Of a stretch of 12,973 nt of DNA, positions 1 through 7,666 are shown one piece after another. Below the pieces are notes generated by a model. The model was not told the DNA's origin. It did not search any database and worked only from the letters and a program-made list of their open reading frames with translations. Made by a program: the position numbers and the translations under genes. The stretch's first letter is position 1. Each line of letters starts with the position of its first letter. This stretch comes from DATLBY01 sp035526665 (GTDB lineage: Bacteria > Acidobacteriota > Terriglobia > Bryobacterales > Bryobacteraceae). The stretch spans positions 1 through 12,973 of the forward strand of contig DATLBY010000042.1 in assembly GCA_035526665.1 (NCBI GenBank). The letters are read 5' to 3'.

Positions 1-809
1 CTCCAGCCGTACCAGTCGATCCATGCCCAGCGGCCATACCGGTAAGGCGCCCAGCCTGAAGCAACCCGCGGCACCCAAACCATGCCGTACGGCGGTACGT
101 CCGCCCAGTGACCGTGATTATCGAGGTCTTCGGCACCGTAAATGTCATGACTGACATACCGGTAGCTATCAGACCTCTCCAGATCCCTATCCCGTTTCCG
201 GTTCCAGTTGTCCCAATCGTCTTCATGCGCGGCATTCACGATCTGAAACTCGGGATCGGCGGCGGTACCACGCGCCAGCATGGTATGGCCCGAGCGCAAA
301 CGCTCAGTGCCGCGCGGTGTGAATATCTCAGCCTCCCCGGATCGAACGGTGATCTCGGATGTGCCGTCGTCGCGTACCGTCACACGGTAAACTCCCCGTT
401 TTACCGGGCGCACGGACACGTTGGGAGTGCTGATCTCCACCTCGGCATCCTGCTCGCGCAGCACTCGAAAGGTCGTCGTACCGCGAGCGAGCTGAATCTG
501 ATACCGCTTGTATTCGAGCTCTGAGAGACGAATCTCCGAATTTGGACCCAGCCGGAGCATGTTGGCATAATCGAACTGAATCTCTGTGCGAGATGCCGCG
601 GAGGTCAAAATCGCATCCTGAACTACCACCGGGGCGTTCACCGCTGCGGCCACAAGATCGCCCGAATCTCCGCGGCGCAGGGAGATATCCCCTTGGATCA
701 GGCTGATACGCGCGACTCCCCGGCCCGGTCCGTCCTCCTCGGCAGGCGCGGGAGCACACCAGAGCAGCATTCCAATGGTCGCGAGACAACGCGCAGCGTA
801 TCTTCTCAT
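1..809 (-). CDS. Secreted FecR-domain / DUF6600-type protein (3' end outside the window)
   Basis: An open frame runs on the minus strand from an ATG at 809 to the window edge: 269 codons, no stop. Residues 1-23 form a signal peptide (MRRYAARCLATIGMLLWCAP, ending near APAEE). Residues about 34-165 look like a FecR-type beta domain: a start like ARISLIQGDISLRRG, then TEIQFDYANMLRLGPNSEI and a repeated VEISTPNVSVRP / YRVTVRDDG pattern. From about 218 the chain becomes rich in W, Y, G and P (HGHWADVPPYGMVWVP, then W252, W261, W263, W266, W269), which matches the DUF6600 family. Such proteins are secreted, and their function is not established. The start is backed by a GGGGGA Shine-Dalgarno at 815-820, five bases upstream. 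The gene is divergent from the methyltransferase gene. The family call is confident; the role is unknown. Confidence 0.85.
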   Translation of the reverse strand, partial: MRRYAARCLATIGMLLWCAPAPAEEDGPGRGVARISLIQGDISLRRGDSGDLVAAAVNAPVVVQDAILTSAASRTEIQFDYANMLRLGPNSEIRLSELEYKRYQIQLARGTTTFRVLREQDAEVEISTPNVSVRPVKRGVYRVTVRDDGTSEITVRSGEAEIFTPRGTERLRSGHTMLARGTAADPEFQIVNAAHEDDWDNWNRKRDRDLERSDSYRYVSHDIYGAEDLDNHGHWADVPPYGMVWVPRVASGWAPYRYGRWAWIDWYGW

Positions 810-917
810 TTGAGTCCCCCGGACCGTTCCGTGCATTTGGCGAACCACTCTACAACATGCTGATTGTAAATCTCTGGCGGAATATGCCGATTGGTTGAAA
901 AGCACCAATGCGCAGCG

Positions 918-945
918 TTAACCACCAACCGGTGATCTGTATACT
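918..945 (+). promoter_or_regulatory. Promoter for a leaderless methyltransferase mRNA
   Basis: TTAACC (918-923) and TATACT (940-945) are separated by 16 bp and match the sigma-70 -35 and -10 boxes at 4/6 and 5/6 positions. The expected transcription start, about seven bases after the -10, falls on or next to the ATG at 953. The mRNA would then have essentially no leader, which fits the absence of a Shine-Dalgarno there. It also excludes the upstream ATG at 908, which lies before the promoter. This is a prediction from sequence only. Confidence 0.5.
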
Positions 946-952
946 CAATTGC

Positions 953-2152
953 ATGCCCAGTAGCGTCCACCCCCCCACGGTGTCTCTTCTGATCGCCGGC
1001 GAGGGTTCCGGGAAAGGCGCTCCCAGCATTGAGTTTCCGGACGATATCCAATGCGAGCGCATTGCCGTCACTCGCGGCAGTGGTGGCAGAGGAGTTGCTT
1101 TAATGAATGCTCTCGATCGGGCAACCGGATCTATTGTTCTGTTCTATACCCGCGACCTGGCACCGGCTAACTGGGAAGACGCGATCGTCCCGATAGCCGC
1201 CGGGACAGCCGACGCCGTATATGGTCCGGGCAATCTGGCAGGCCAGCTTCCCTATGCCATCAGAACCTCGCTGATCGATAGCATTCCGCTACGTAGTGCC
1301 GGCACGCTCCTGGAAGCTGAGATCGCCGTGAAACTGCGGCAGCGAGCCGCGCGGGTTGTTCGGATCGGAAGCAGCGCACCGCCGCCGGCCAGCAGCGCCT
1401 TTGCACGCGTGGCGGCTAGGCTCCGGTTTGGATTCGTTCGAGACATTTACCGGGACTCGGGAGCAGCCATTCTCGACACGCTCGCGAGCACCCAAAAATT
1501 CAACCGCTGGATGGCAGACACCATTCGCCAGTACAAAGGTAAAGCGGTTCTAGAGATTGGCTGCGGCATCGGCAACTTGACCAAGCATTTGCTGGTCGGT
1601 ACAAGAACCTATACAGCTGTCGACATCGACCGTGAAAAGCTGATCCGGCTCCGAACCGAACTTGCCAAGCAAGCGAACCTCCATGTCCAATACTGCGATC
1701 TCACTAACCCTTCCGATATCAGCCCGTACCGGGGCCAAATGGATACCGTCATTTGCCTGAACGTGCTGGAACATATCCAGGACGATGCCGCTGGACTCCG
1801 GCATATCCACTCGGCGCTGCAGCCCGGCGGACGCGCGATCATACTGGTTCCCGAAGGCATGTCCGTGTACGGTAGCCTGGATGAGGTCCTCGGACATTGC
1901 CGCCGCTACTCGGCCGCCGAGTTGCGTCAAAAAGCAACGGAGGCCGGCTTTAAGATCGAAAACATCCTGGAGTTCAACCGGATCACCCGGCCGGCCTGGT
2001 TCTTCAACGGCCGGATTCTAAAGCGAACCACTTTCAGCCGTCTTCAACTCTGGATCTTCGATCAATTCGTCTGGCTATGGAAGCGCCTGGATGCGGTGTT
2101 GCCCTGGAAACCTACCTCACTGATTCTGATTGCCCGGAAACTTGACTCCTAA
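953..2152 (+). CDS. SAM-dependent methyltransferase fused to a degenerate GT2 glycosyltransferase remnant
   Basis: The protein has 399 residues from the ATG at 953. An ATG at 908 would add 15 residues but lies upstream of the likely promoter. Residues about 190-399 are a class I methyltransferase: motif I LEIGCGIGN (200-208), the acidic SAM-ribose region AVDID (222-226), YCDL (247-250), and VICLNVLEH (266-274) followed by PGGRAIILVPEG. Residues about 8-145 resemble the second half of a GT-A family 2 glycosyltransferase of the dolichyl-phosphate-mannose synthase type: SGGRGVALMNALDRATGSIV, then a DAVYGPG segment and an EAEIAVKLRQRAARVV segment. The nucleotide-binding start is shortened, and the DXD metal motif reads T66-R67-D68, so sugar transfer is unlikely. 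Full-length GT2-methyltransferase fusions are known in Acidobacteriota. The substrate cannot be read from sequence; modification of a lipid or cell-envelope glycan is a guess. Confidence 0.8.
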   Translation: MPSSVHPPTVSLLIAGEGSGKGAPSIEFPDDIQCERIAVTRGSGGRGVALMNALDRATGSIVLFYTRDLAPANWEDAIVPIAAGTADAVYGPGNLAGQLPYAIRTSLIDSIPLRSAGTLLEAEIAVKLRQRAARVVRIGSSAPPPASSAFARVAARLRFGFVRDIYRDSGAAILDTLASTQKFNRWMADTIRQYKGKAVLEIGCGIGNLTKHLLVGTRTYTAVDIDREKLIRLRTELAKQANLHVQYCDLTNPSDISPYRGQMDTVICLNVLEHIQDDAAGLRHIHSALQPGGRAIILVPEGMSVYGSLDEVLGHCRRYSAAELRQKATEAGFKIENILEFNRITRPAWFFNGRILKRTTFSRLQLWIFDQFVWLWKRLDAVLPWKPTSLILIARKLDS

Positions 2153-2176
2153 GCCGTTCCCTCTTCATACTTAATC

Positions 2177-2188
2177 ACAGTTAACTGT
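2177..2188. promoter_or_regulatory. Perfect 12-bp palindrome upstream of the Nramp-UspA gene (possible operator)
   Basis: ACAGTTAACTGT at 2177-2188 is its own reverse complement. It lies 12 bases before the ATG at 2201, in a 48-bp gap that must hold any dedicated promoter and has no clear Shine-Dalgarno. Genes for Nramp transporters are commonly controlled by metal-responsive repressors (MntR, Fur/Mur), but this sequence is not a textbook box for any of them. The operator role is an inference. Confidence 0.35.
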
Positions 2189-2200
2189 CTTCAGTGACCT

Positions 2201-4105
2201 ATGATTAGTTCCGGTCCGCAATCGGAAGATTCCCTCTCGCTGCCAGAAGTTCACGCGTCCGTCTCCACCTCCCAGTTATCGCTGTTTAAGCGGATGTTCG
2301 CTTTCGCCGGTCCCGCCTATCTGGTGAGTGTCGGCTATATGGATCCCGGGAACTGGGCTACTGACCTGGAGGGCGGTGCGCGCTTCGGGTACCAATTGCT
2401 ATGGGTTCTGGTCATGTCGAACATCATGGCCATCCTTCTGCAGACGCTGAGCGCTCGCTTGGGGATAGTCTCGGGCCGCGATCTGGCGCAGGCCTGCCGG
2501 GAGCATTATCCCAAGCGGATCTCTTTTATTCTCTGGGTATTATGCGAAATTGCGATTGCCGCCTGCGATTTGGCTGAGGTTCTCGGAGCCGCCATCGCTC
2601 TCAACCTTTTATTCGGTATCCCCCTCCTGGCGGGTGTCTTGATTACGACCCTGGACACTCTTCTCGTGCTCTGGCTGACAAATTTCGGCATCCGGCTGGT
2701 AGAGGCTCTGGTGTTGGTTTTGATCGCCACTATCGGCGGCTGTTTTCTACTTGAGATTATCTTCGCTAAACCTCACATGGTGCGGGTGATAGGGGGACTT
2801 GTTCCCAAGCTCACCGACGAGAGTCTCTACATCGCAATCGGGATCCTGGGGGCCACCGTGATGCCGCATAACCTGTACCTGCACTCTGCCTTGGTGCAGA
2901 CCAGGCGAATAGGAGTTGGGGAAGCGGAAAAAACGGAAGCGTGCAAATTCAATCTGATAGATTCCGTAGTCGCGTTGAACGCCGCGCTATTCGTGAATGC
3001 CGCGATCCTGGTTTTGGCTGCGGCCGTCTTCTACAACCGCGGTGTGGTTGTGACACAGATCCAGCAGGCGCATGAGCTTCTGGCTCCCCTGCTAGGCACC
3101 ACCGCCGCCAGCGTCTTGTTTGCTGTCGCCCTCCTCTGCTCCGGACAATCGTCCACTCTGACGGGCACCATGGCGGGACAGATCGTGATGGAGGGGTTTC
3201 TCAACTTCCGGATGCGGCCCTGGCTGCGGCGGTTGATGACCCGCATGATTGCCGTGGTTCCGGCCGCACTGACTATCTATGCCACCGGGGACCAGGGAAG
3301 CTACAAGCTGCTGATTTTAAGCCAAGTGATCCTGAGTATGCAGCTTCCTTTTGCAGTGATTCCGTTGATTCATTTTACCAGCGAGAAGGCCCGGATGGGA
3401 CCGTTCGCCAACCGCCCGTGGGTTCGTTCTGTAGCTTGGCTCATGGCTTTCGTCATAGTGGGTTTGAATATTCGTCTGGTATACGGGGTGTTGCGGGATT
3501 GGCTTACGGCCAACCCGGCGCTCCAGGGATGGATTCTGCTGGGTACGATTCCCATTTGCGCCGGACTGCTCGCCTTGCTTATCTGGGTAACTCTACAGCC
3601 AATGCTGCCGGCCTGGCTGGGCCGCCGGGGAGCTGGACCGGTTTCCCTGCCCAAAGCTGTTGCCAAGAACCTCGCAATGCCGAAGTACGAGCGTATCCTG
3701 GTGCCGCTCGACCACTCCAACCGCGACCATGTGGCAATTTCCCACGCTGCCGCCCTGGCTCGCATGCATTCCTCCACCCTCTATCTGCTGCACGTCGAAG
3801 AGGGAGTCACCAGCAAGATGTACGGCGCCTTGTCCTCGACAGCCGAGGTAGAGGCCGGACGCAGGTATCTGGATGAAATCATTGACAGTCTCCGCGCCGA
3901 ATCGATTCACGTCGAAGCCGTAGTGCGCCACTCGGACAAACCGCGCGACGAGATCGTCGCCTATGCGAAGTTGATCCGGCCGGATCTTCTTGTCATGGGT
4001 GCGCACGGCCACACCGGGTGGAGAGACCTGGTGTTCGGCACTACCATCAACGCTGTGCGCCACAAGCTTGACATTCCGATCCTGGTGGTCCGGGACAGCG
4101 GCTAG
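2201..4105 (+). CDS. Nramp-family divalent metal transporter with C-terminal UspA domain (MntH-like)
   Basis: A 634-residue inner-membrane protein. Residues about 30-470 are an Nramp transporter, a proton-coupled importer of Mn2+/Fe2+. The TM1 metal motif DPGN is at 48-51 and the TM6 motif MPHN at 221-224, within GATVMPHNLYLHS; both are intact, with about eleven hydrophobic helices overall. Residues 493-634 are a universal stress protein domain, starting MPKYERILVPLDHS. It ends with the ATP-binding pattern G-2X-G-9X-G-T at 600-614 (GAHGHTG...FGT), so it belongs to the nucleotide-binding UspA class. Plain bacterial MntH is about 410-450 residues, so the fusion accounts for the length. The natural reading is that cytoplasmic ATP or stress state tunes metal uptake, but this is inferred. 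The gene stands alone; no Shine-Dalgarno is obvious and a 12-bp palindrome lies just upstream. Confidence 0.92.
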   Translation: MISSGPQSEDSLSLPEVHASVSTSQLSLFKRMFAFAGPAYLVSVGYMDPGNWATDLEGGARFGYQLLWVLVMSNIMAILLQTLSARLGIVSGRDLAQACREHYPKRISFILWVLCEIAIAACDLAEVLGAAIALNLLFGIPLLAGVLITTLDTLLVLWLTNFGIRLVEALVLVLIATIGGCFLLEIIFAKPHMVRVIGGLVPKLTDESLYIAIGILGATVMPHNLYLHSALVQTRRIGVGEAEKTEACKFNLIDSVVALNAALFVNAAILVLAAAVFYNRGVVVTQIQQAHELLAPLLGTTAASVLFAVALLCSGQSSTLTGTMAGQIVMEGFLNFRMRPWLRRLMTRMIAVVPAALTIYATGDQGSYKLLILSQVILSMQLPFAVIPLIHFTSEKARMGPFANRPWVRSVAWLMAFVIVGLNIRLVYGVLRDWLTANPALQGWILLGTIPICAGLLALLIWVTLQPMLPAWLGRRGAGPVSLPKAVAKNLAMPKYERILVPLDHSNRDHVAISHAAALARMHSSTLYLLHVEEGVTSKMYGALSSTAEVEAGRRYLDEIIDSLRAESIHVEAVVRHSDKPRDEIVAYAKLIRPDLLVMGAHGHTGWRDLVFGTTINAVRHKLDIPILVVRDSG

Positions 4106-4228
4106 AGATTGGGTCAGCTTTTGGTCCAGGCGTGTCCTTGAGACACAATAAACCGCATTCCCGCGCCGTGATTGCAATGGCTTAGGTTGGCATGGCGCTT
4201 GCTTATCAAAGTAGCGTCCGTCTTATTT

Positions 4229-4786
4229 ATGCGGTTCTCCTGTGCACTCGCGCTCTTCATCATGCCGCTAGCGGCGCCTTCGGCGACGCTGGAGAAGCTG
4301 AGCCTGGATGAGATGACGTTGAAAGCGACGGCAGTCATTCGAGGACGGGTGCGGAGCTGTGCAGGGGAGTTTCGTGGATCGGTGATTTACACTCATTGCC
4401 GGGTTGCCGTTTTGGAGACTTGGAAGGGGTCGATTACCGGAGAGACGGATGTTGCAACGCTCGGAGGCACGGCCGGGGGCGTCGTTCAAACTTTTTCCGG
4501 CGCCCCCGCGCTGAAAGTCGCCGACGAATATGTGCTGTTCCTCTGGAAGGGTAAGTCTGGATTGACCCAAGTGATCGGGTTGTCCCAGGGCGTTTTTCAG
4601 ATCAAGACCGATGCGGCCGCAGCCGCTTCCAGCAAGTCCGCTCATCTGGCTATCGCTGAACGGGCGGCGACCGGAGAATTGATGTTGGATGCATCCGGAG
4701 CACCGGTGCAGGATAGCTCCGTTCGCATGAAGGTGAGCGATTTAAGGGATCGCGTGCAGCGTGTACAGGCGGCGCAGCGTCCATGA
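4229..4786 (+). CDS. Small exported protein of unknown function, paired with the metzincin-type protease
   Basis: A 185-residue protein from the ATG at 4229. The frame is open back to a TTG at 4172, but the ATG start gives a clean signal peptide (MRFSCALALFIMPLAAPSA) directly before the mature start TLEKLSLDEM. The mature part is a small, mostly beta-strand domain. It has an IRGRVRSC segment, a second Cys in THCRV that could form a disulfide, an ETWKG motif, and a glycine-rich stretch (LGGTAGGVVQTFSG) before YVLFLWKG. I do not recognise a named family. The stop overlaps the start of the next gene as ATGA (4783-4786), so the two are translationally coupled. A partner, inhibitor or surface helper of the protease is plausible but unproven. 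Confidence 0.7.
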   Translation: MRFSCALALFIMPLAAPSATLEKLSLDEMTLKATAVIRGRVRSCAGEFRGSVIYTHCRVAVLETWKGSITGETDVATLGGTAGGVVQTFSGAPALKVADEYVLFLWKGKSGLTQVIGLSQGVFQIKTDAAAAASSKSAHLAIAERAATGELMLDASGAPVQDSSVRMKVSDLRDRVQRVQAAQRP

Positions 4787-7317
4787 CGAAACGCGTCGCG
4801 CTGCTACTTTCCCTCCTGCTCGGATCTACGGGTATCTCACCCGCCTACTATTATTTTGTTCGTTTCAATTCACGGACCGGCCCTTACGCGGGGACGTTTC
4901 AGAAGTTCGATTTGACTTCCCTGCCGAATAAGACTGTTACGTTCTTTGTGTCGGAACAGGCTCCGGTACAGCTTGCACCCAACGACAGCTTCCCTGCCCT
5001 GATCAGCCAATTGCGGTCCGCGGCGAAAGTGTGGAACGATGTCGAATCCTCCGATCTCCGCATTAATTATGGCGGCCTGATTTCTGCCGGGACAACCTCG
5101 TCGACTCCCTCGATCGAGGTAGTGTTCGATGAAGTAGCTCCGGGGCTGGTCGCCACAGGTGTGCCGAGTGTTTTGTTGGAATCCAACGGATCGTTCACGC
5201 CGATCCAAAAATCAGTGATTGTGGTCCGTCAGGATCTGACGAAGAAACCGAGTTGGAGTGAAGATCTGTACGGGACACTGGTGCACGAATTCGGGCACAC
5301 GCTCGGTCTTCAGCACACACTCACATCCAGCGTGATGTCCACCGGAGTAACCCGTGCGACCAGCAAAGCAAGGCCTTTGGCGGCAGACGACGTTGCTGGA
5401 ATCTCTGTTCTTTACCCGAAGGCCGGCTTTGCCGCAGCGACGGCGGTGATCACAGGGCGTGTCACTCTGAATGGACAAGGCGTAAATCTCGCGTCGGTGG
5501 TGGCTCTCTCTACGAACGGTCCGGCTGTGAGCGCGATGACGAACCCGGACGGGACGTATCGCATTGAAGGGCTTCCGCCTCGGAATTATGTCGTGTACGT
5601 GCATCCGCTGCCGCCAGCGTTACAAGGCGAGACATATCCGGCGAACATCATCCCTCCGGCCGACGCGGATCGCCGTAGCCTGCCCGCTGGTGGTCCTTTT
5701 GAAACGCAGTTCTTCCCCGGTACGAAAGATCCGCAGAGCGCCGTTACATTTGCGGTCACCGCCGGCACAACCACGGAAAATGTGAACTTTTCGGTTCGGA
5801 GCCGTGGTCCGCTGCAACTCCACTCGGTGGCGACGTACGGCTACCCGGCAAATGTCGCTATCAAGCCGCCCTTCCTGAACCCGAATATTTCACGCCCCTA
5901 CATTATCGCCGGGGGCGTGGGCCTGGTCTCCTCCAATGCCCCCGCCGGCGGTTTAAGCGTGAACGTGATGGGAAGCTCGAACCTCGGCGTCAAGAGCTAT
6001 CCAAGCGCTGCCGACTCCTTCGCACAAATGGAAGTGGATGTCCGGTCGTCGTCGGCATTGGGTGAGGGACCCCGCCACCTTCTCTTCTCATTAAACAACG
6101 ATGTCTATGTGCTGCCCGCCGGATTCTACCAAACGGAAAAGCAGGCGCCCTCCGTCTCCGCGGTGGTTGCCACTGGCCCGGGTGCGGCGCTGATTACCGG
6201 CGTTAACCTGTTTGCCGATACCCGGATTATCTTCGATGGCGTACCCGCGGCTGTGAAGGCAATCGACGAGAATGGCAGGTTGACCGTTGACTTACCCTCC
6301 GCGCCGCTGGGCTACCGGGCGGTGGTGGCTGCTCTCAATTCCGACGGTCAGAGTTCCCTGTTCCTGCAAGGCGATAACCCTCCGGTCTATACCTACGAGG
6401 ATCAAACGACTCTGGCATCCGTGCTGAGCGTTCCGGCGATAGCGAATGCGGGAGTGAGCGGAGCCTTCGCCGGCGTTAGTCCCTCGGCGTTGCCGGCAGG
6501 CGCCGACGCCATGATTGATATCTTCGGCAGCAATATCAACTTTGTCGACGGACAAGTGAGCATCGGGTTTGGATCGAGCGATATTGTGGTGCGGCGGCTC
6601 TGGGTAGTGAGTCCCACGCACGCCTTTGCAAATATTTCCATCGCCGCCACGGCGCAGCCGGTAGTGACGACAATGACCATCACATCGGGGCTGCAGATTA
6701 TTTCTCAATCGGCCGGTTTCCAGATTCAACCCTTGAATCCACGCCTCGTTACCATTGCCTTGCAGCTCAGTGCGGCAGGGACCGGGGCTTCGCTGGTTCC
6801 GGGCACGATTGCGACCCTCACGGTCGCGAATTCGCCCACTCCGATCAGCACGAACACACACTCCCTCTTTCTGAACGATCGTCCCGTTCCGATTTTGGGC
6901 GTGGCAGGCAGCGTGGTCACGTTCCAGGTTCCCCCTGGCCTGTCTTCGGGTCCGGCGGTTCTTCGGCTGGACGCAGGCGAGCGCGGGCTGCCGGTGATTG
7001 TACAGATCGACCAGGCCCCTCAAATATTGGGAGCGGCCAATGGCACGAATCAAACGCTGGATACCACTCGTCCGGCGCGCGCAGGCGACCTGGTGAACTT
7101 AATCGTCTCCGGCCTGGCAGAGCCGGGAACTTCCGTGGCATCCACCCGTGTGTTTGTGAAAGTAGCCGGGGTGGAAGTGAATGCCCTGCAGGTGCTAGCA
7201 CTCGGCAATAACCACCAGGTCAGTTTTGTGTTGCCGGCTGTTGCCTCCGGTTCAACGGCGCTGTCCGTGTCGGTTGACGGACGGACGTCGCCTCCCTTTC
7301 ATTTAGCCACCCGATAA
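4783..7317 (+). CDS. Secreted metzincin (matrixin-like) metalloprotease with carboxypeptidase-regulatory and IPT/TIG-like domains
   Basis: An 844-residue exported protein. Residues 1-21 are a signal peptide (MTKRVALLLSLLLGSTGISPA). Residues about 25-212 form the protease: zinc site HEFGHTLGLQH at 168-178 (ligands H168, H172, H178; catalytic E169) and the Met-turn SSVMSTG with M185, both complete, so it should be active. Residues about 219-290 look like a carboxypeptidase-regulatory beta-sandwich (ITGRVTLNGQGV, then NPDGTYRIEGLPP). From about 455 there are IPT/TIG-like beta domains (for example ALITGVNLFADTRIIFDG). The last 100 residues (start near GAANGT, then GDLVNLIVSGL and ALSVSVDGRTSPP) resemble the TIGR03437 C-terminal domain that is abundant in Solibacter. 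The likely role is extracellular or cell-surface proteolysis; the substrate is unknown. It is coupled by an ATGA overlap to the small exported protein upstream. Confidence 0.85.
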   Translation: MTKRVALLLSLLLGSTGISPAYYYFVRFNSRTGPYAGTFQKFDLTSLPNKTVTFFVSEQAPVQLAPNDSFPALISQLRSAAKVWNDVESSDLRINYGGLISAGTTSSTPSIEVVFDEVAPGLVATGVPSVLLESNGSFTPIQKSVIVVRQDLTKKPSWSEDLYGTLVHEFGHTLGLQHTLTSSVMSTGVTRATSKARPLAADDVAGISVLYPKAGFAAATAVITGRVTLNGQGVNLASVVALSTNGPAVSAMTNPDGTYRIEGLPPRNYVVYVHPLPPALQGETYPANIIPPADADRRSLPAGGPFETQFFPGTKDPQSAVTFAVTAGTTTENVNFSVRSRGPLQLHSVATYGYPANVAIKPPFLNPNISRPYIIAGGVGLVSSNAPAGGLSVNVMGSSNLGVKSYPSAADSFAQMEVDVRSSSALGEGPRHLLFSLNNDVYVLPAGFYQTEKQAPSVSAVVATGPGAALITGVNLFADTRIIFDGVPAAVKAIDENGRLTVDLPSAPLGYRAVVAALNSDGQSSLFLQGDNPPVYTYEDQTTLASVLSVPAIANAGVSGAFAGVSPSALPAGADAMIDIFGSNINFVDGQVSIGFGSSDIVVRRLWVVSPTHAFANISIAATAQPVVTTMTITSGLQIISQSAGFQIQPLNPRLVTIALQLSAAGTGASLVPGTIATLTVANSPTPISTNTHSLFLNDRPVPILGVAGSVVTFQVPPGLSSGPAVLRLDAGERGLPVIVQIDQAPQILGAANGTNQTLDTTRPARAGDLVNLIVSGLAEPGTSVASTRVFVKVAGVEVNALQVLALGNNHQVSFVLPAVASGSTALSVSVDGRTSPPFHLATR

Positions 7318-7355
7318 TCTGTCCACAACGGTCATTCAGCTGTCAAGCCTTGCGC

Positions 7356-7361
7356 TATACT
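7356..7361 (+). promoter_or_regulatory. -10-like box upstream of the short exported ORF
   Basis: TATACT at 7356-7361 lies 34 bases before the ATG at 7396, in the gap after the protease gene. It is identical to the -10 proposed upstream of the methyltransferase gene. No convincing -35 is present at 16-18 bp spacing, so this is a weak call. Confidence 0.25.
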
Positions 7362-7395
7362 CCGAAAAGCAATATCGTCCAGCGGGCGGGAGCAT

Positions 7396-7641
7396 ATGAG
7401 CTTGAGTCATCATTTTTCCGCGGTCTATCTGTTGCTCGCCACGATTTATCCGGCTTCCCTGTCCGGCCAATCCGATCCTTTCTCCCGCAAATTTTCCAGT
7501 GACGAACTCGCGGTCGAAATGAATCCCGGCGGTGCCGGCGCATACACCAGCCGGATCGTTTTAGTCATCCATCCGCTAACCAGTAAAGTGATTTCGCGCG
7601 CCAAGGCGCAGCAAACTCGATCGACGCTGGCAACGTGTTGA
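7396..7641 (+). CDS. Short putative secreted protein, possibly a truncated repeat-domain protein
   Basis: An 81-residue ORF with GGGAG (7388-7392) close before its ATG. Residues 1-24 look like a signal peptide (MSLSHHFSAVYLLLATIYPA, then SLSG). The remaining part contains FSSDELAVEMNPGGAGAYTS and IVLVIHPLTSKV. This resembles the opening of beta-repeat domains seen in acidobacterial secreted proteins (patterns such as F.G..L.LEL....YTG.I....), recalled from memory rather than searched. The frame then ends early in a Lys/Gln/Arg-rich tail. It could be a real small protein, or the 5' remnant of a longer gene cut by deletion or frameshift. It ends 25 bases before the propeller gene and may be co-transcribed with it. 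Confidence 0.45.
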   Translation: MSLSHHFSAVYLLLATIYPASLSGQSDPFSRKFSSDELAVEMNPGGAGAYTSRIVLVIHPLTSKVISRAKAQQTRSTLATC

Positions 7642-7666
7642 CCCAATAGGAAACGAAAAGGAACTT

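Noticed and set aside
108..524. 138-codon open frame on the plus strand at the left edge
   Set aside because: It is the antisense shadow of the FecR/DUF6600 gene, which is open for 269 codons with signal peptide and Shine-Dalgarno.
4132..4145. Hairpin GTGTC-CTTGA-GACAC after the Nramp-UspA gene as a terminator
   Set aside because: The stem is only five base pairs and no T-run follows, so intrinsic termination is not supported.
3593..4177. 194-codon open frame on the minus strand over the UspA domain
   Set aside because: The plus-strand UspA motifs explain the sequence, and the antisense translation matches nothing I know.
6292..7053. 253-codon open frame on the minus strand
   Set aside because: It lies wholly inside the metzincin gene, its Arg/Gly/Arg-rich translation has no domain pattern, and the plus-strand protein has a clear domain structure. 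It is a shadow frame.
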